From: an uncultured Bacteroidia bacterium
GTDB taxonomy: Bacteria > Bacteroidota > Bacteroidia > Bacteroidales > UBA932
Assembly (NCBI GenBank): GCA_902785825.1
Contig: CACZZZ010000008.1
Location: forward strand, 62,001 to 126,000
Direction of reading: 5' to 3'
Length of the DNA stretch: 64,000 nucleotides
Shown here: positions 6,573-15,056 of the stretch, one piece after another
Layout of the letters: every line of letters begins with the position of its first letter
How positions within the stretch are numbered: the stretch's first letter is position 1
Notes under the pieces: generated by a model
Seen by the model: the letters and a program-made list of their open reading frames with translations, nothing else
Database searches by the model: none
What the model was told of the DNA's origin: nothing
Program-made: the position numbers and the translations under genes

Positions 6573-7979
6573 ATGTTTTATCTTCTTCCATTCCACTTCC
6601 AACCTATGGGGAATAGGGAAATCCTCACCAATGACCTTGGTGACTACCTTATTCTTCCACGTGGAAGCGTACAGAAGATTGTCAACAGAGAGATCCAACC
6701 CACAGAAGACCTCTACAAAGATCTTTTAGCGTCATTCTTCATTAGCGAAACTCCAGTTCCTCACCTTTTGGACAATATGGCCACCAGGTTGGCTACCAGA
6801 AAAAGTTTCTTGGACGAATTCACGGCTCTTCATATCTTTGTTATGACACTACGGTGCAATCAGAACTGCATCTATTGCCAAGCCTCAAGCCGGGATAGTA
6901 GTCGTAAAGGGTGCGACATCAAGGAGACAGACCTCTTGACTGCTATCGATCTGATGTTTCGTTCTCCAGCCCGGCATCTTACAATGGAATTCCAAGGAGG
7001 CGAGCCGACACTTGTCTGTGATCTAATAGAAAAAGGTATCCTCTATGCAGAAGAAAAGAATCAGGTCGAGTGCCGCAAGATGACTTATGTCATCTGTTCT
7101 AACAGTGTCAATGTAAGCGACGCTTTCCTTGACTTCTGCAGGAATTATAATGTAGTCTTTTCTACGTCATTAGACGGTCCGGAATTTCTCCACAATCATA
7201 ACAGAGGAAAGACGGACAGTTATAAAAAGGTCATTGCCGGAATTTCAAAAGTCCGAGCAGCATTGGGCTCCGACAAAGTCTCAGCACTCATGACCACATC
7301 TGAAGATTCCTTGCATTACCCCCGTGAGATTGTTGACGCCTATCGGGAGAATGGTTTTCATAGCATATTTCTCAGGGCACTCAATCCTTATGGCTTGGCA
7401 AGGGAGAATGATGACTGGCCCGCATATTTTGATGCCTTTGTAGAATTCTACAAGGAATCCCTTGATTATATCCTTGAGTTGAATAAGCAGGGAGAATGCT
7501 TTATTGAGGAATTCACTGCGCTCATTCTTAAAAAGATACTAACACCCTTTCCCATAGGATTCGTGGACCTTCAGACTCCGGCCGGAATTATTAATGGCGT
7601 CATCGTCTATAACTACGATGGATTTGTGTATGCCTCTGATGAATCGAGGATGCTTGCCGAAAACAAGGATTATACTTTCAGACTGGGCAAGATTTCGGAT
7701 AAATACGAAGACCTGTTCTACGGCAAGAAGGCACAGGAACTGTCCAGAATTTGGGCTACAGAATGCATCGCAGGCTGCTCTGAATGTGCTTTTCAAAGTA
7801 TTTGCGGTGCGGATCCTGTAAGGAATTACTCCACGCAGGGTGATGCCTATGGCTACCGTCCAAGTTCTACAATCTGCCGGAAAAACAAGGCCATTATTGA
7901 GTATATCTTCAAACTCCTCGACGAACGAACGGAAGAAGTCCTTCCCATATTCATGAATTGGATTAGCGGCACAATGTAA
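6573..7979 (+). CDS. hxsB: His-Xaa-Ser system radical SAM maturase HxsB
   Basis: 468 residues. An N-terminal segment of about 85 residues (MFYLLPFHFQP..., resembling substrate-recognition regions of peptide-modifying radical SAM enzymes) precedes the radical SAM core with CNQNCIYC (Cys95, 99, 102) for the SAM-bound 4Fe-4S cluster. The GGEP motif (EFQGGEPTL, about residue 146) follows. The C-terminus has a SPASM-like cysteine set (CIAGCSECAFQSIC, then a further Cys about 30 residues later) for auxiliary clusters. Predicted to modify HxsA by radical chemistry. Stop and next start overlap (TAATG). Confidence 0.92.
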   Translation: MFYLLPFHFQPMGNREILTNDLGDYLILPRGSVQKIVNREIQPTEDLYKDLLASFFISETPVPHLLDNMATRLATRKSFLDEFTALHIFVMTLRCNQNCIYCQASSRDSSRKGCDIKETDLLTAIDLMFRSPARHLTMEFQGGEPTLVCDLIEKGILYAEEKNQVECRKMTYVICSNSVNVSDAFLDFCRNYNVVFSTSLDGPEFLHNHNRGKTDSYKKVIAGISKVRAALGSDKVSALMTTSEDSLHYPREIVDAYRENGFHSIFLRALNPYGLARENDDWPAYFDAFVEFYKESLDYILELNKQGECFIEEFTALILKKILTPFPIGFVDLQTPAGIINGVIVYNYDGFVYASDESRMLAENKDYTFRLGKISDKYEDLFYGKKAQELSRIWATECIAGCSECAFQSICGADPVRNYSTQGDAYGYRPSSTICRKNKAIIEYIFKLLDERTEEVLPIFMNWISGTM

Positions 7980-8848
7980 TGAGGGATTCATTTGACATAC
8001 ATTCCAATGACAACGCATTGTTCACCACGGCAATGTGCTCCAATCGTTGCCTGATGTGCTGTCAGCCGCCATCTGAGAGAAATGATATCGACCAATTGTG
8101 GGAAAGGAATGTCAAACTGATTGATTCGGCACCTAAGGAGCTTCCTTCAATCGGGATCACCGGTGGTGAGCCCACTCTGCTTAGGAACCGCTTCTTTGAA
8201 TTATTGAAGCATATTCGAGTGACATTGCCGGATACGGAGATTCATATACTGTCCAATGGCCGCGCCTTCTATAAGAAGGAGTTTGCGGCCAAACTGGGTG
8301 AAATTGGCCCGGAAAAAATTCTGCTAGGGATTCCACTACATTCAGACAACCAACTGGATCATGATCTCATTGCCGATGCCCAAGATGCCTTTATTGAAAC
8401 CCTCCTTGGCCTTTACAACCTTGCCAGGTGGTCAATGGATATTGAACTTCGTGTTGTCCTGACCAAACTCAATTATAAGCGCCTACCACAGCTGGCTCAT
8501 TTCATTTACAGGAATCTTCCTTTTGTTAAGTATGTTTCTTTGATGGGGCTGGAGTACACAGGCTATACCATCAAGAATGCAGACCAAGTGTGGATAGACC
8601 CCGTTGAAATAGCGCAGCAATTAAGCGAAGCGACATTGTTTCTAGCATCAGCCGGACTCAATGTTTCCATCTTCAACCTTACACTGTGTGTCCTTCCAGA
8701 AAGCCTCTGGCCATTTGCCAGAAAATCTATTTCTGACTGGAAGAATTGCTACAAGTCTTTCTGTGAAAAATGCCGAATCAAGGATAAGTGTTGTGGCTTG
8801 TTCTCGACTTCTATTAAACATAGTTCTTATTTACACCCGATAGTTTGA
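7979..8848 (+). CDS. hxsC: His-Xaa-Ser system radical SAM maturase HxsC
   Basis: 289 residues. Second radical SAM enzyme of the cassette: CSNRCLMCC (Cys20, 24, 27) for the SAM cluster and GITGGEPTLLR (GGEP at 62-65). It lacks the long N-terminal region of HxsB. Near the C-terminus is another cysteine cluster (CYKSFCEKCRIKDKCC) that could bind an auxiliary iron-sulphur cluster. Two distinct radical SAM proteins acting on one substrate are the hallmark of Hxs systems. The start overlaps the hxsB stop by 1 nt. The downstream channel gene begins after one intervening base. Confidence 0.9.
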   Translation: MRDSFDIHSNDNALFTTAMCSNRCLMCCQPPSERNDIDQLWERNVKLIDSAPKELPSIGITGGEPTLLRNRFFELLKHIRVTLPDTEIHILSNGRAFYKKEFAAKLGEIGPEKILLGIPLHSDNQLDHDLIADAQDAFIETLLGLYNLARWSMDIELRVVLTKLNYKRLPQLAHFIYRNLPFVKYVSLMGLEYTGYTIKNADQVWIDPVEIAQQLSEATLFLASAGLNVSIFNLTLCVLPESLWPFARKSISDWKNCYKSFCEKCRIKDKCCGLFSTSIKHSSYLHPIV

Positions 8849-8849
8849 T

Positions 8850-9602
8850 ATGAGAAAAAGAGTTTACTCCATAATTGAGCAGGGCCATGGCGGAGATACA
8901 ATAAGCATAGTTTACGATGTGTTAATGCTTGTTGCCATTACTGCCAGCATCATTCCTCTTATGTTCGTAGAGGAAACAACAACCTTTCGTAGTATAGAAC
9001 AAATAACTGTTTCTTTCTTCATTCTGGATTATATTCTTCGATGGGCTACTGCCGATTATCGAATTGGAAAGAGAGGATGGTCCTTTGTTTTATACCCTTT
9101 TACTGGCTGGGCAATTATTGACTTACTCTCCATATTGCCTGGGTTACAACTTATGGGGAAAGGATTTAAGATATTCCGAGTCACCAGGTTATTACGTATT
9201 CTTCGCCTTTTCAAATTTATCAGGTATTCAGATAAGATAAAAGTTCTCGGGAAGGTCGTTCGAAAAGAGAAAGGAGTTCTCCTCACCGTATTAGGGATTG
9301 CCATTTTTTACGTTTTTCTTACAGCTCTCATTATGTTTAATGCAGAGCCTCATATAAACCCTTTAACAGGCAATGCGACATTCGAGAACTTCTTTGATGC
9401 TTTGTATTGGGCAACTGTTACTTTGACAACTGTGGGCTATGGAGACATGATCCCTGTCACCGACATAGGACGATTTGTAAGTATGCTTTCTTCTCTGTTT
9501 GGTGTAGCAGTAATCGCCCTACCTTCGGGTGTTATTACCGCCAGTTATTTAGATGAATTACGTAGCCTAAAAAATGAAAATAAGGCTCATATTAACTCCT
9601 GA
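8850..9602 (+). CDS. Voltage-gated-type potassium channel in the hxs operon
   Basis: 250 residues, six-transmembrane Kv-type channel. S1 about 21-40, S2 about 50-68, S3 about 84-102. S4 has Arg at 110, 113, 116, 119 and 125 and Lys at 122 (RVTRLLRILRLFKFIRY), the three-residue spacing of a voltage sensor. S5 is about 143-163. The pore loop holds the K+ filter TTVGYGD (193-199), then S6 with a Pro-Ser-Gly bend (ALPSGV). No cytoplasmic RCK or cyclic-nucleotide domain is visible; only about 15 polar residues follow S6. Start is 1 nt after the hxsC stop, so it is almost certainly cotranscribed and coupled with the maturases. Selectivity for K+ is strongly supported; gating voltage is not predictable. 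Confidence 0.93.
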   Translation: MRKRVYSIIEQGHGGDTISIVYDVLMLVAITASIIPLMFVEETTTFRSIEQITVSFFILDYILRWATADYRIGKRGWSFVLYPFTGWAIIDLLSILPGLQLMGKGFKIFRVTRLLRILRLFKFIRYSDKIKVLGKVVRKEKGVLLTVLGIAIFYVFLTALIMFNAEPHINPLTGNATFENFFDALYWATVTLTTVGYGDMIPVTDIGRFVSMLSSLFGVAVIALPSGVITASYLDELRSLKNENKAHINS

Positions 9603-9891
9603 GAAAGGGCTCGTTTCATAGTCCTTGAAACACAAATACACTCCTCGCAAAATCAGTAATCCGAAAAGCCGGTAATTGCCCAAATCCAGCACACAGTGTT
9701 CCTATCGTCCAATTCTATAGGACGTAAGGAGCGAATATGGCCGCTATCGATCCCCACGTCCATCCTGACGGGACAATAAGAGCATTATACGGGCAAGGTC
9801 GAATTTTAACCCTTAAACCTTGCCTGGCAAATATGCATTGCAGGTTATTCAAATAGATATTAAACGGGCATGGTCCCACATTTGGCTACGC
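9603..9891. other. Intergenic region closing the hxs island
   Basis: 289 nt between the channel and the convergent phosphohexomutase. A 6-bp stem GTTTCA/TGAAAC at 9613-9631 lies just after the channel stop, and an 8-bp inverted repeat GGCAAGGT/ACCTTGCC with a 17-nt loop lies at 9792-9824. Neither has a clear T-run, so they are only possible terminators or RNA structures. No gene, tRNA or attachment-site duplication was seen. Confidence 0.45.
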
Positions 9892-11565
9892 CTACCCCAG
9901 GAACTGCTTCTTGAAGGCTTCGAGTTTGGCCTCGACGGCAGGAGCGTCAGGAGCGGTGGCGCCGAAATAGAACTTGATTTTGGGCTCAGTGCCGGAAGGA
10001 CGAACGGTCACGACATCTCCCTCAGCGTCAAAGTATTGCAGAACATTGGACTTCGGAAGACCTGTCTTCTCGGGCTCGTTGTAGTCAATGACCTTGACGA
10101 CCGGAGAACCGGCCAGCTCAGTAGCAGGCTTGCAACGCATGTCCTCCATGATCTTGGCGATCTCCTCGGCGCCGGACTTGCCCTTGCGGACGAGATAGAC
10201 CATGCTTTCCTTGCGATAACCGAACTCAGCGTAGATCTTGTCCATAAGCTGGTAGAGAGTAAGTCCCTGGTCCGCTGCCCAAGTGGCGCACTCAGCCACC
10301 ATAGCGCAGGCCACGGGAGCGTCCTTGTCACGGACAAACTCGCCGACGTTAAATCCGTAGCTCTCCTCACCACCGCAAATGAACTCTTTCTTACCCTCAT
10401 TCTCACGGACAACCTCGCCGATCCACTTGAATCCGGTCAGCACATCGTAACACTCAACGCCAAACTTCTTGCAGATGTCAGCGATAAGCTGGGTCGTGAC
10501 AATAGTCTTGACGCAATACTTGGTGCCATCCAGTTTTCCAAGCTCTTTCCAGCGTGTAAGAATGTAATATGTCAACATCGAGGCTGTCTGGTTGCCATTG
10601 AACTGAACCATCTTGCCATCGTTGTCACGAACGGCGATCCCGAGACGGTCCGCGTCAGGATCGGATGCCATCACGATGTCAGCTCCGACCTCGTCCGCTC
10701 TCTCGAGAGCCATCTTCATAGCGGCCGGTTCCTCCGGATTAGGGGAGACGACAGTAGGGAAATCCCCGTCAGACACATCTTGAGCCGGGACATTATACAC
10801 ATTCTTGAAACCCAGCCTCTTAAGGCACTCTGGGACAATCCTCACACCACATCCATGAAGAGGAGTATAGACTATTTTGATGTCATTGTGACGCTCACGT
10901 GATTCGGGGCTGAGGGTGAGGGAAAGGATATCGGTCATATATGCCTCATCAACCTTCTTGCCCATGAGCTGGACCTCTCCACAACGCTCTCCTCTCTCAA
11001 ACTTGACTTGAGATGGTTCTGAGACCTTAGCCACTTCAGCGATGATGTCCTTATCGACAGGGGGGACAATCTGCGCTCCATCAGACCAATACACCTTGTA
11101 GCCATTATACTCCTTGGGATTATGCGAGGCTGTCACCATGATGCCGGCCACGGCCCCCATATAACGAATAGAGTAGCTGAGCTCCGGAGTGGGACGGATA
11201 TTGTCGAAGAGGAACACATTAATCCCGTTGGCGCTTAGAATGTCTGACGATATCTTGGCGAAAAGCTTGGAGTTATTGCGGCTGTCGTAAGAAATACAGA
11301 CCCTGATGTCGTCGCCCTCGACATGCTTAAGGATATAATTAGCGAGTCCCTGGGTGGCCATACCGACAGTGTATTTGTTCATCCTGTTGGTACCAACTCC
11401 CATAATACCGCGGAGACCGCCGGTACCAAATTCGAGATTCTTGTAAAAAGCGTCTTCGAAACCTGCGGGATCAGTGTTCCTCAGTTCGATGACTTTCATT
11501 TTGGTCTCGGGGTCGAAATCCCCGTCCAGCCACTTCTGGGCCGCTGCCTTATAATCCTGTGACAT
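9892..11565 (-). CDS. Phosphoglucomutase/phosphomannomutase family enzyme
   Basis: 557 residues, alpha-D-phosphohexomutase. Interconverts hexose 1- and 6-phosphates through a phosphoserine: Ser147 in VTASHNPKEYNGYK. The Mg loop DPDADRLG lies near residue 310, a sugar-specificity GGEESYGF near 405, and the C-terminal phosphate-binding RPSGTEPKIKFYF is present. The start at 11565 (MSQDYKAAAQKWL) is preferred over an upstream Met because the extension overlaps the neighbouring methyltransferase gene and is not conserved-looking. The long form (over 550 residues) is the type often annotated as phospho-sugar mutase in Bacteroidota. Confidence 0.93.
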   Translation of the reverse strand: MSQDYKAAAQKWLDGDFDPETKMKVIELRNTDPAGFEDAFYKNLEFGTGGLRGIMGVGTNRMNKYTVGMATQGLANYILKHVEGDDIRVCISYDSRNNSKLFAKISSDILSANGINVFLFDNIRPTPELSYSIRYMGAVAGIMVTASHNPKEYNGYKVYWSDGAQIVPPVDKDIIAEVAKVSEPSQVKFERGERCGEVQLMGKKVDEAYMTDILSLTLSPESRERHNDIKIVYTPLHGCGVRIVPECLKRLGFKNVYNVPAQDVSDGDFPTVVSPNPEEPAAMKMALERADEVGADIVMASDPDADRLGIAVRDNDGKMVQFNGNQTASMLTYYILTRWKELGKLDGTKYCVKTIVTTQLIADICKKFGVECYDVLTGFKWIGEVVRENEGKKEFICGGEESYGFNVGEFVRDKDAPVACAMVAECATWAADQGLTLYQLMDKIYAEFGYRKESMVYLVRKGKSGAEEIAKIMEDMRCKPATELAGSPVVKVIDYNEPEKTGLPKSNVLQYFDAEGDVVTVRPSGTEPKIKFYFGATAPDAPAVEAKLEAFKKQFLG

Positions 11566-11599
11566 ATAAAAGATATTTGTCAAATTTACTGAAAAAAGT

Positions 11600-12907
11600 T
11601 CAAATTCGATGGCAGACAAGGAGGAAATTGTCGGCCTGGAAAGGAGTTTCTATCCTTACTCCGAATATATGGGCGTCATCTCCGGAACGGACACCAAGCC
11701 TGGAACGCAATTCAGCGCTCGTCAGGGGTATATTCCTCGCGGACACTTCAGACTTCGGGTAACGCTTTCCCACGTCCCGCATCCCGGCCTTGTTCATCCG
11801 GACGATCTCCTTGACCTCAAAGATCTTCCCGAAATTGAACAGATCCTTCGCTTCGCTCAGGATGACATGAGAGGGCGAAGAGAACAGGTTCGTGGAGCGG
11901 GCGAGCTTGACAAGGCCGAAACGGGAGCAAAGAGCGTTGAAAACCCCAGCCTTAGCCAGAGACTTGCCAGGCTCGAAAATATACTTTAAATCAACGGCTT
12001 CCGGAAGAACCGCCTTTGAGGAACGGATCTCTTCGGAAGAGAATAATAACGATCCGCCGTCCTCCCGGCAAGTCACGCCATACTCCCCTTTCCACTCCCG
12101 ATCCATCCAAACCAGCAACTCTTTACACTCTCCCCCGCTCGCCACGACATGAATCTCCCGGACCCAGTTGCCGTTCCACTCTTCAGAACCTCCCTCCATA
12201 AGCGCCGCCTCATAAGAATGGTTCAATCTCTCAACCACCATGGTCACGTCAGCCATCGGGGACAACTTCAAAAGAATATTCCTGGAATATCTGAAGAGTT
12301 CAGGGATAAGGTCGAGCACATTGGGTGAACAATCCTCCAGAAGGAAGACCTTTCCTCCGGAATTGTCCCTGCGCGCTGGATCCAAGAATATCAGATCCGG
12401 CACGAAACCGGCCAGCAGGCCACCTAATGATCCCTTGACGACCTCACTATTCTCGACACGGATATTCCTTGCCTCAAGCTCCGCGAAATTATGCTTTGCC
12501 GCCGAAGCTAATGCGCTATCCCTTTCATTGTAAAGGACTTCCGAAGCGACCGACGAGAAAGCCCAGCTGTCAATCCCCAGTCCTCCGGTGAGATCGGCGA
12601 TCCTTCCAGGCGCATCTCCGAGAATCCGGCCTGCCAGCGAAGCCTTGTAACGGGCCGTCACCGACGAGCTGCACTGCTCGGCGCATAGGGCCGAGGGATA
12701 TACCAAAGAAGTGAGAGAATACCACTCAGGGACCTTGTCCCGAAGCTTTTGGCGAGCTTCTATTGTGCTGATGGCCAATTCCTTCCCATCAAAAGATGAG
12801 AGGATAGGATCCGCCGGAGGCGAAGGCCATTCAATACGGGAAAGCAGAAGCCGGGATATCTCGGCTTCCGCATTCTCTACAATGAATCTCTCAAAACTAC
12901 TCGGCAC
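11600..12907 (-). CDS. THUMP-like domain class I SAM-dependent methyltransferase
   Basis: 435 residues with GTG start; it overlaps the DPP-IV stop by 11 nt. The core holds a Rossmann methyltransferase: IADLTGGLGIDSWAFS (SAM loop, about residues 102-117), VLYNERD (acidic residue after beta 2), and DLIFLDPARRD (about 172-182, DPPY-like catalytic motif). The C-terminal region, from about 345, resembles the THUMP-like/ferredoxin-like domain of Bacteroidota proteins in this family. Substrate unknown, probably RNA. The segment SHVILSEAKDLFNF is encoded by a dispersed palindrome (11842-11866), an in-frame acquisition within the linker before the last domain. Confidence 0.85.
   Translation of the reverse strand: MPSSFERFIVENAEAEISRLLLSRIEWPSPPADPILSSFDGKELAISTIEARQKLRDKVPEWYSLTSLVYPSALCAEQCSSSVTARYKASLAGRILGDAPGRIADLTGGLGIDSWAFSSVASEVLYNERDSALASAAKHNFAELEARNIRVENSEVVKGSLGGLLAGFVPDLIFLDPARRDNSGGKVFLLEDCSPNVLDLIPELFRYSRNILLKLSPMADVTMVVERLNHSYEAALMEGGSEEWNGNWVREIHVVASGGECKELLVWMDREWKGEYGVTCREDGGSLLFSSEEIRSSKAVLPEAVDLKYIFEPGKSLAKAGVFNALCSRFGLVKLARSTNLFSSPSHVILSEAKDLFNFGKIFEVKEIVRMNKAGMRDVGKRYPKSEVSARNIPLTSAELRSRLGVRSGDDAHIFGVRIETPFQADNFLLVCHRI
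11842..11866. repeat. Dispersed palindromic element inside methyltransferase gene
   Basis: GATCCTTCGCTTCGCTCAGG followed by ATGAC: a 5-bp stem ATCCT/AGGAT around TCGCTTCGCTC. On the coding strand it is read as VILSEAKDL. The copy at 61939-61963 is 22/25 identical, with paired changes that preserve the stem. Confidence 0.75.
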
Positions 12908-15047
12908 CTTCCCCCTTCAGATACTTAAGCCAGAAAGCCCTGTTGGCGGCGCTGAAATGCTTGCCCTGGTAGCCACGGTAGCCATGCATGCCGTCCGGGT
13001 AGATCATAAGCTCGAACTTCTTGCCCCCGGCCTGGAGGGCGTCCACAAGCTTCAAAGTGTTCTGGAAGTGGACGTTATCGTCTCCGGTACCATGGGTGAG
13101 CTTCAGCATGACCGAGCCGTCGTAATTGGCGTCAGTGACAGGATATTCCTTGGCCGCGTTTGTGACCTTCGTCCTCTCATATCCCTCGGGATTGTCCTGC
13201 GGGGTGGACATGAAGCGCTCGGTGTAATGCGTGTCGTACAAAGCCCACTCATAGACACCGCCGCCGGCGATTCCGTAGTGGTAGGCTTCAGGATGTTTCA
13301 TAACGAGAAGAGCGGTCATGGTACCTCCAAAAGAGAATCCCTCCACACCGATCTTGTCGCCATTGACATAAGGAAGTTTCTTGAGATACTCAGCCCACTC
13401 CACAAAGTCTTTGACCTCTATCTCGTCGAGATGCTTATAAATCATGTCAAGACCTTTACGGCCATTGTAACCGGAAGCCCGGCAGTCAAGGACGCACTCG
13501 ATGATCCCGTTGTCGGAGTACCATTGATAAGGATTATAAGGCCTGAAGGCGTCTGAGACCTGAGGTGTGTCAGGGCCGCCATAAATATCCACATGGACTG
13601 GATACTTCTTGGAAGGATCGAAATCCTTGGGATACACCATGAGGCCGGGAAGCTCGAGACCGTCGCTCGTGGTCATGGTGATGATCCTCGGGAGGGTCGG
13701 ATCCTCGGGGTTGAAATCAGGACCAGCCATGTCAGCTACCTTGAAAGACTTCGAAGGGTTCGCAAGGTTGAAAACCCATAGCTGGTTCGGAGTGTTCGAG
13801 TTGCTCTGAATCGCCATCACAAACTTCTTGTCAGGGGAAACCAACATCATGGAAGCGCTGAGTGCGGGATTGGAAATAGTTCTGACTGAACCTTTTGTGG
13901 CAAGATATATTCCTGTCCTGACATGGGAGTCCCTCTGGGCGGAATACACGACCTCCGAGGTGGTGCCGTCAAAACCCTTCGCCGGTTTCCCTTCTTTTAC
14001 GGAGAAGATCTGCAACCTCCAGTTTTCCCCGTCAGTCAGGCGCTTGAGAGTCTTGCCATCATAAGAGAGATAATAAATCTGCTCCCAGCCTGTCTCAAAT
14101 GAGCGGACCATATAGAGTCCGTCGCGGCCGAAATACATTCCCCCGATCCAGTCCAGCCAGGTCTTGTATGTCTCATGGTAAATATGTGTCTTTGAGCCAT
14201 TCTCGGGAGACACGGCATAAAGATCCAGGGTGTTTTGGATCCTGGGCTCCCTCTGGATAAAGAAAGCCTTGCTGTCGGCGCCCCAGAACGGGGTCCCGAA
14301 ATACTGGTCATCATTCTCGTTGAAATCGGCCCAAGCGGTCTGGCCATTCTCGAGATTCACTATACCGATGCATACCTTGGGATTGGGATCCCCGCACTTA
14401 GGATAGCGTGTCATCCTGACAGAACCTCCCGTCAGCGACATATCCTCAAGATCTACGGCGCCACCGGCATTCTGGCCATAACCAAGCTGGAGACCAGAGC
14501 GGTCAGCATCGACAGCCACCGCGGAATAAATCGGGAAGAAAGGAACCTCGGTGTTGTCGAAACGGTAGAAACCGATCTTCTTCGAGTCCGGAGACCACCA
14601 GAAAGCCTTATACCTGGTGTAACGTCCGAGGATCTCCTCATAATAAACCCAAGAAGAATAACCATTGAGGATAACATCCGATCCGTCAGATGTCAGACAG
14701 GTCTCTTTCTTTGTGGCGACATCCACCACCCAAAGATTGTTATCCCTGGTGAAGGCCAACTTGGTAGAATCAGGAGAATACGTCAGGTTCTCGGCTCTTT
14801 CCACCTTGAAAGGAAGGGCAGCCCTGCGTGGCATACGGATCTCGACAGCGGATGGAACCGAGATTCCCTTTGTCCTTTTGCCCGTCGCGGCATCGACAAC
14901 GAATTCGTTATCCGGGTCAGAACCCATGCTAGGGTGGACAGCCAGCTGATGCTCGCCGATCCATACGCCCGTGGGAAACATGTTGTATTTCTGGGCGCTC
15001 GCGAATGTGGCGACGCAAATGGTAAGGGATAATAAGAGTTTTTTCAT
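12897..15047 (-). CDS. Secreted dipeptidyl peptidase IV (S9 prolyl oligopeptidase family)
   Basis: 716 residues with an N-terminal signal peptide (MKKLLLSLTICVATFASAQ). The N-terminal beta-propeller (about 40-480) includes the DPP-IV type segment SSWVYYEEILGRYTRYKAFWW, whose paired Glu residues bind the substrate amino terminus. The C-terminal alpha/beta-hydrolase has the nucleophile Ser in GVEGFSFGGTMTA, and Asp and His in HGTGDDNVHFQ and GMHGYRG. Predicted periplasmic or outer-membrane exopeptidase releasing X-Pro or X-Ala dipeptides for a peptide-fermenting lifestyle. Translationally coupled to the downstream methyltransferase. Confidence 0.93.
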   Translation of the reverse strand: MKKLLLSLTICVATFASAQKYNMFPTGVWIGEHQLAVHPSMGSDPDNEFVVDAATGKRTKGISVPSAVEIRMPRRAALPFKVERAENLTYSPDSTKLAFTRDNNLWVVDVATKKETCLTSDGSDVILNGYSSWVYYEEILGRYTRYKAFWWSPDSKKIGFYRFDNTEVPFFPIYSAVAVDADRSGLQLGYGQNAGGAVDLEDMSLTGGSVRMTRYPKCGDPNPKVCIGIVNLENGQTAWADFNENDDQYFGTPFWGADSKAFFIQREPRIQNTLDLYAVSPENGSKTHIYHETYKTWLDWIGGMYFGRDGLYMVRSFETGWEQIYYLSYDGKTLKRLTDGENWRLQIFSVKEGKPAKGFDGTTSEVVYSAQRDSHVRTGIYLATKGSVRTISNPALSASMMLVSPDKKFVMAIQSNSNTPNQLWVFNLANPSKSFKVADMAGPDFNPEDPTLPRIITMTTSDGLELPGLMVYPKDFDPSKKYPVHVDIYGGPDTPQVSDAFRPYNPYQWYSDNGIIECVLDCRASGYNGRKGLDMIYKHLDEIEVKDFVEWAEYLKKLPYVNGDKIGVEGFSFGGTMTALLVMKHPEAYHYGIAGGGVYEWALYDTHYTERFMSTPQDNPEGYERTKVTNAAKEYPVTDANYDGSVMLKLTHGTGDDNVHFQNTLKLVDALQAGGKKFELMIYPDGMHGYRGYQGKHFSAANRAFWLKYLKGEGAE

Positions 15048-15056
15048 GACAATATC

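Noticed and set aside
9792..9824. 8-bp inverted repeat as an intrinsic terminator
   Set aside because: The 17-nt loop and lack of a T-run on either strand make it weak; kept only as a note within the intergenic entry.
9820..10902. Long plus-strand open frame of 360 codons
   Set aside because: It lies antisense over the phosphohexomutase gene, whose protein has all family motifs. The plus-strand product matches nothing.
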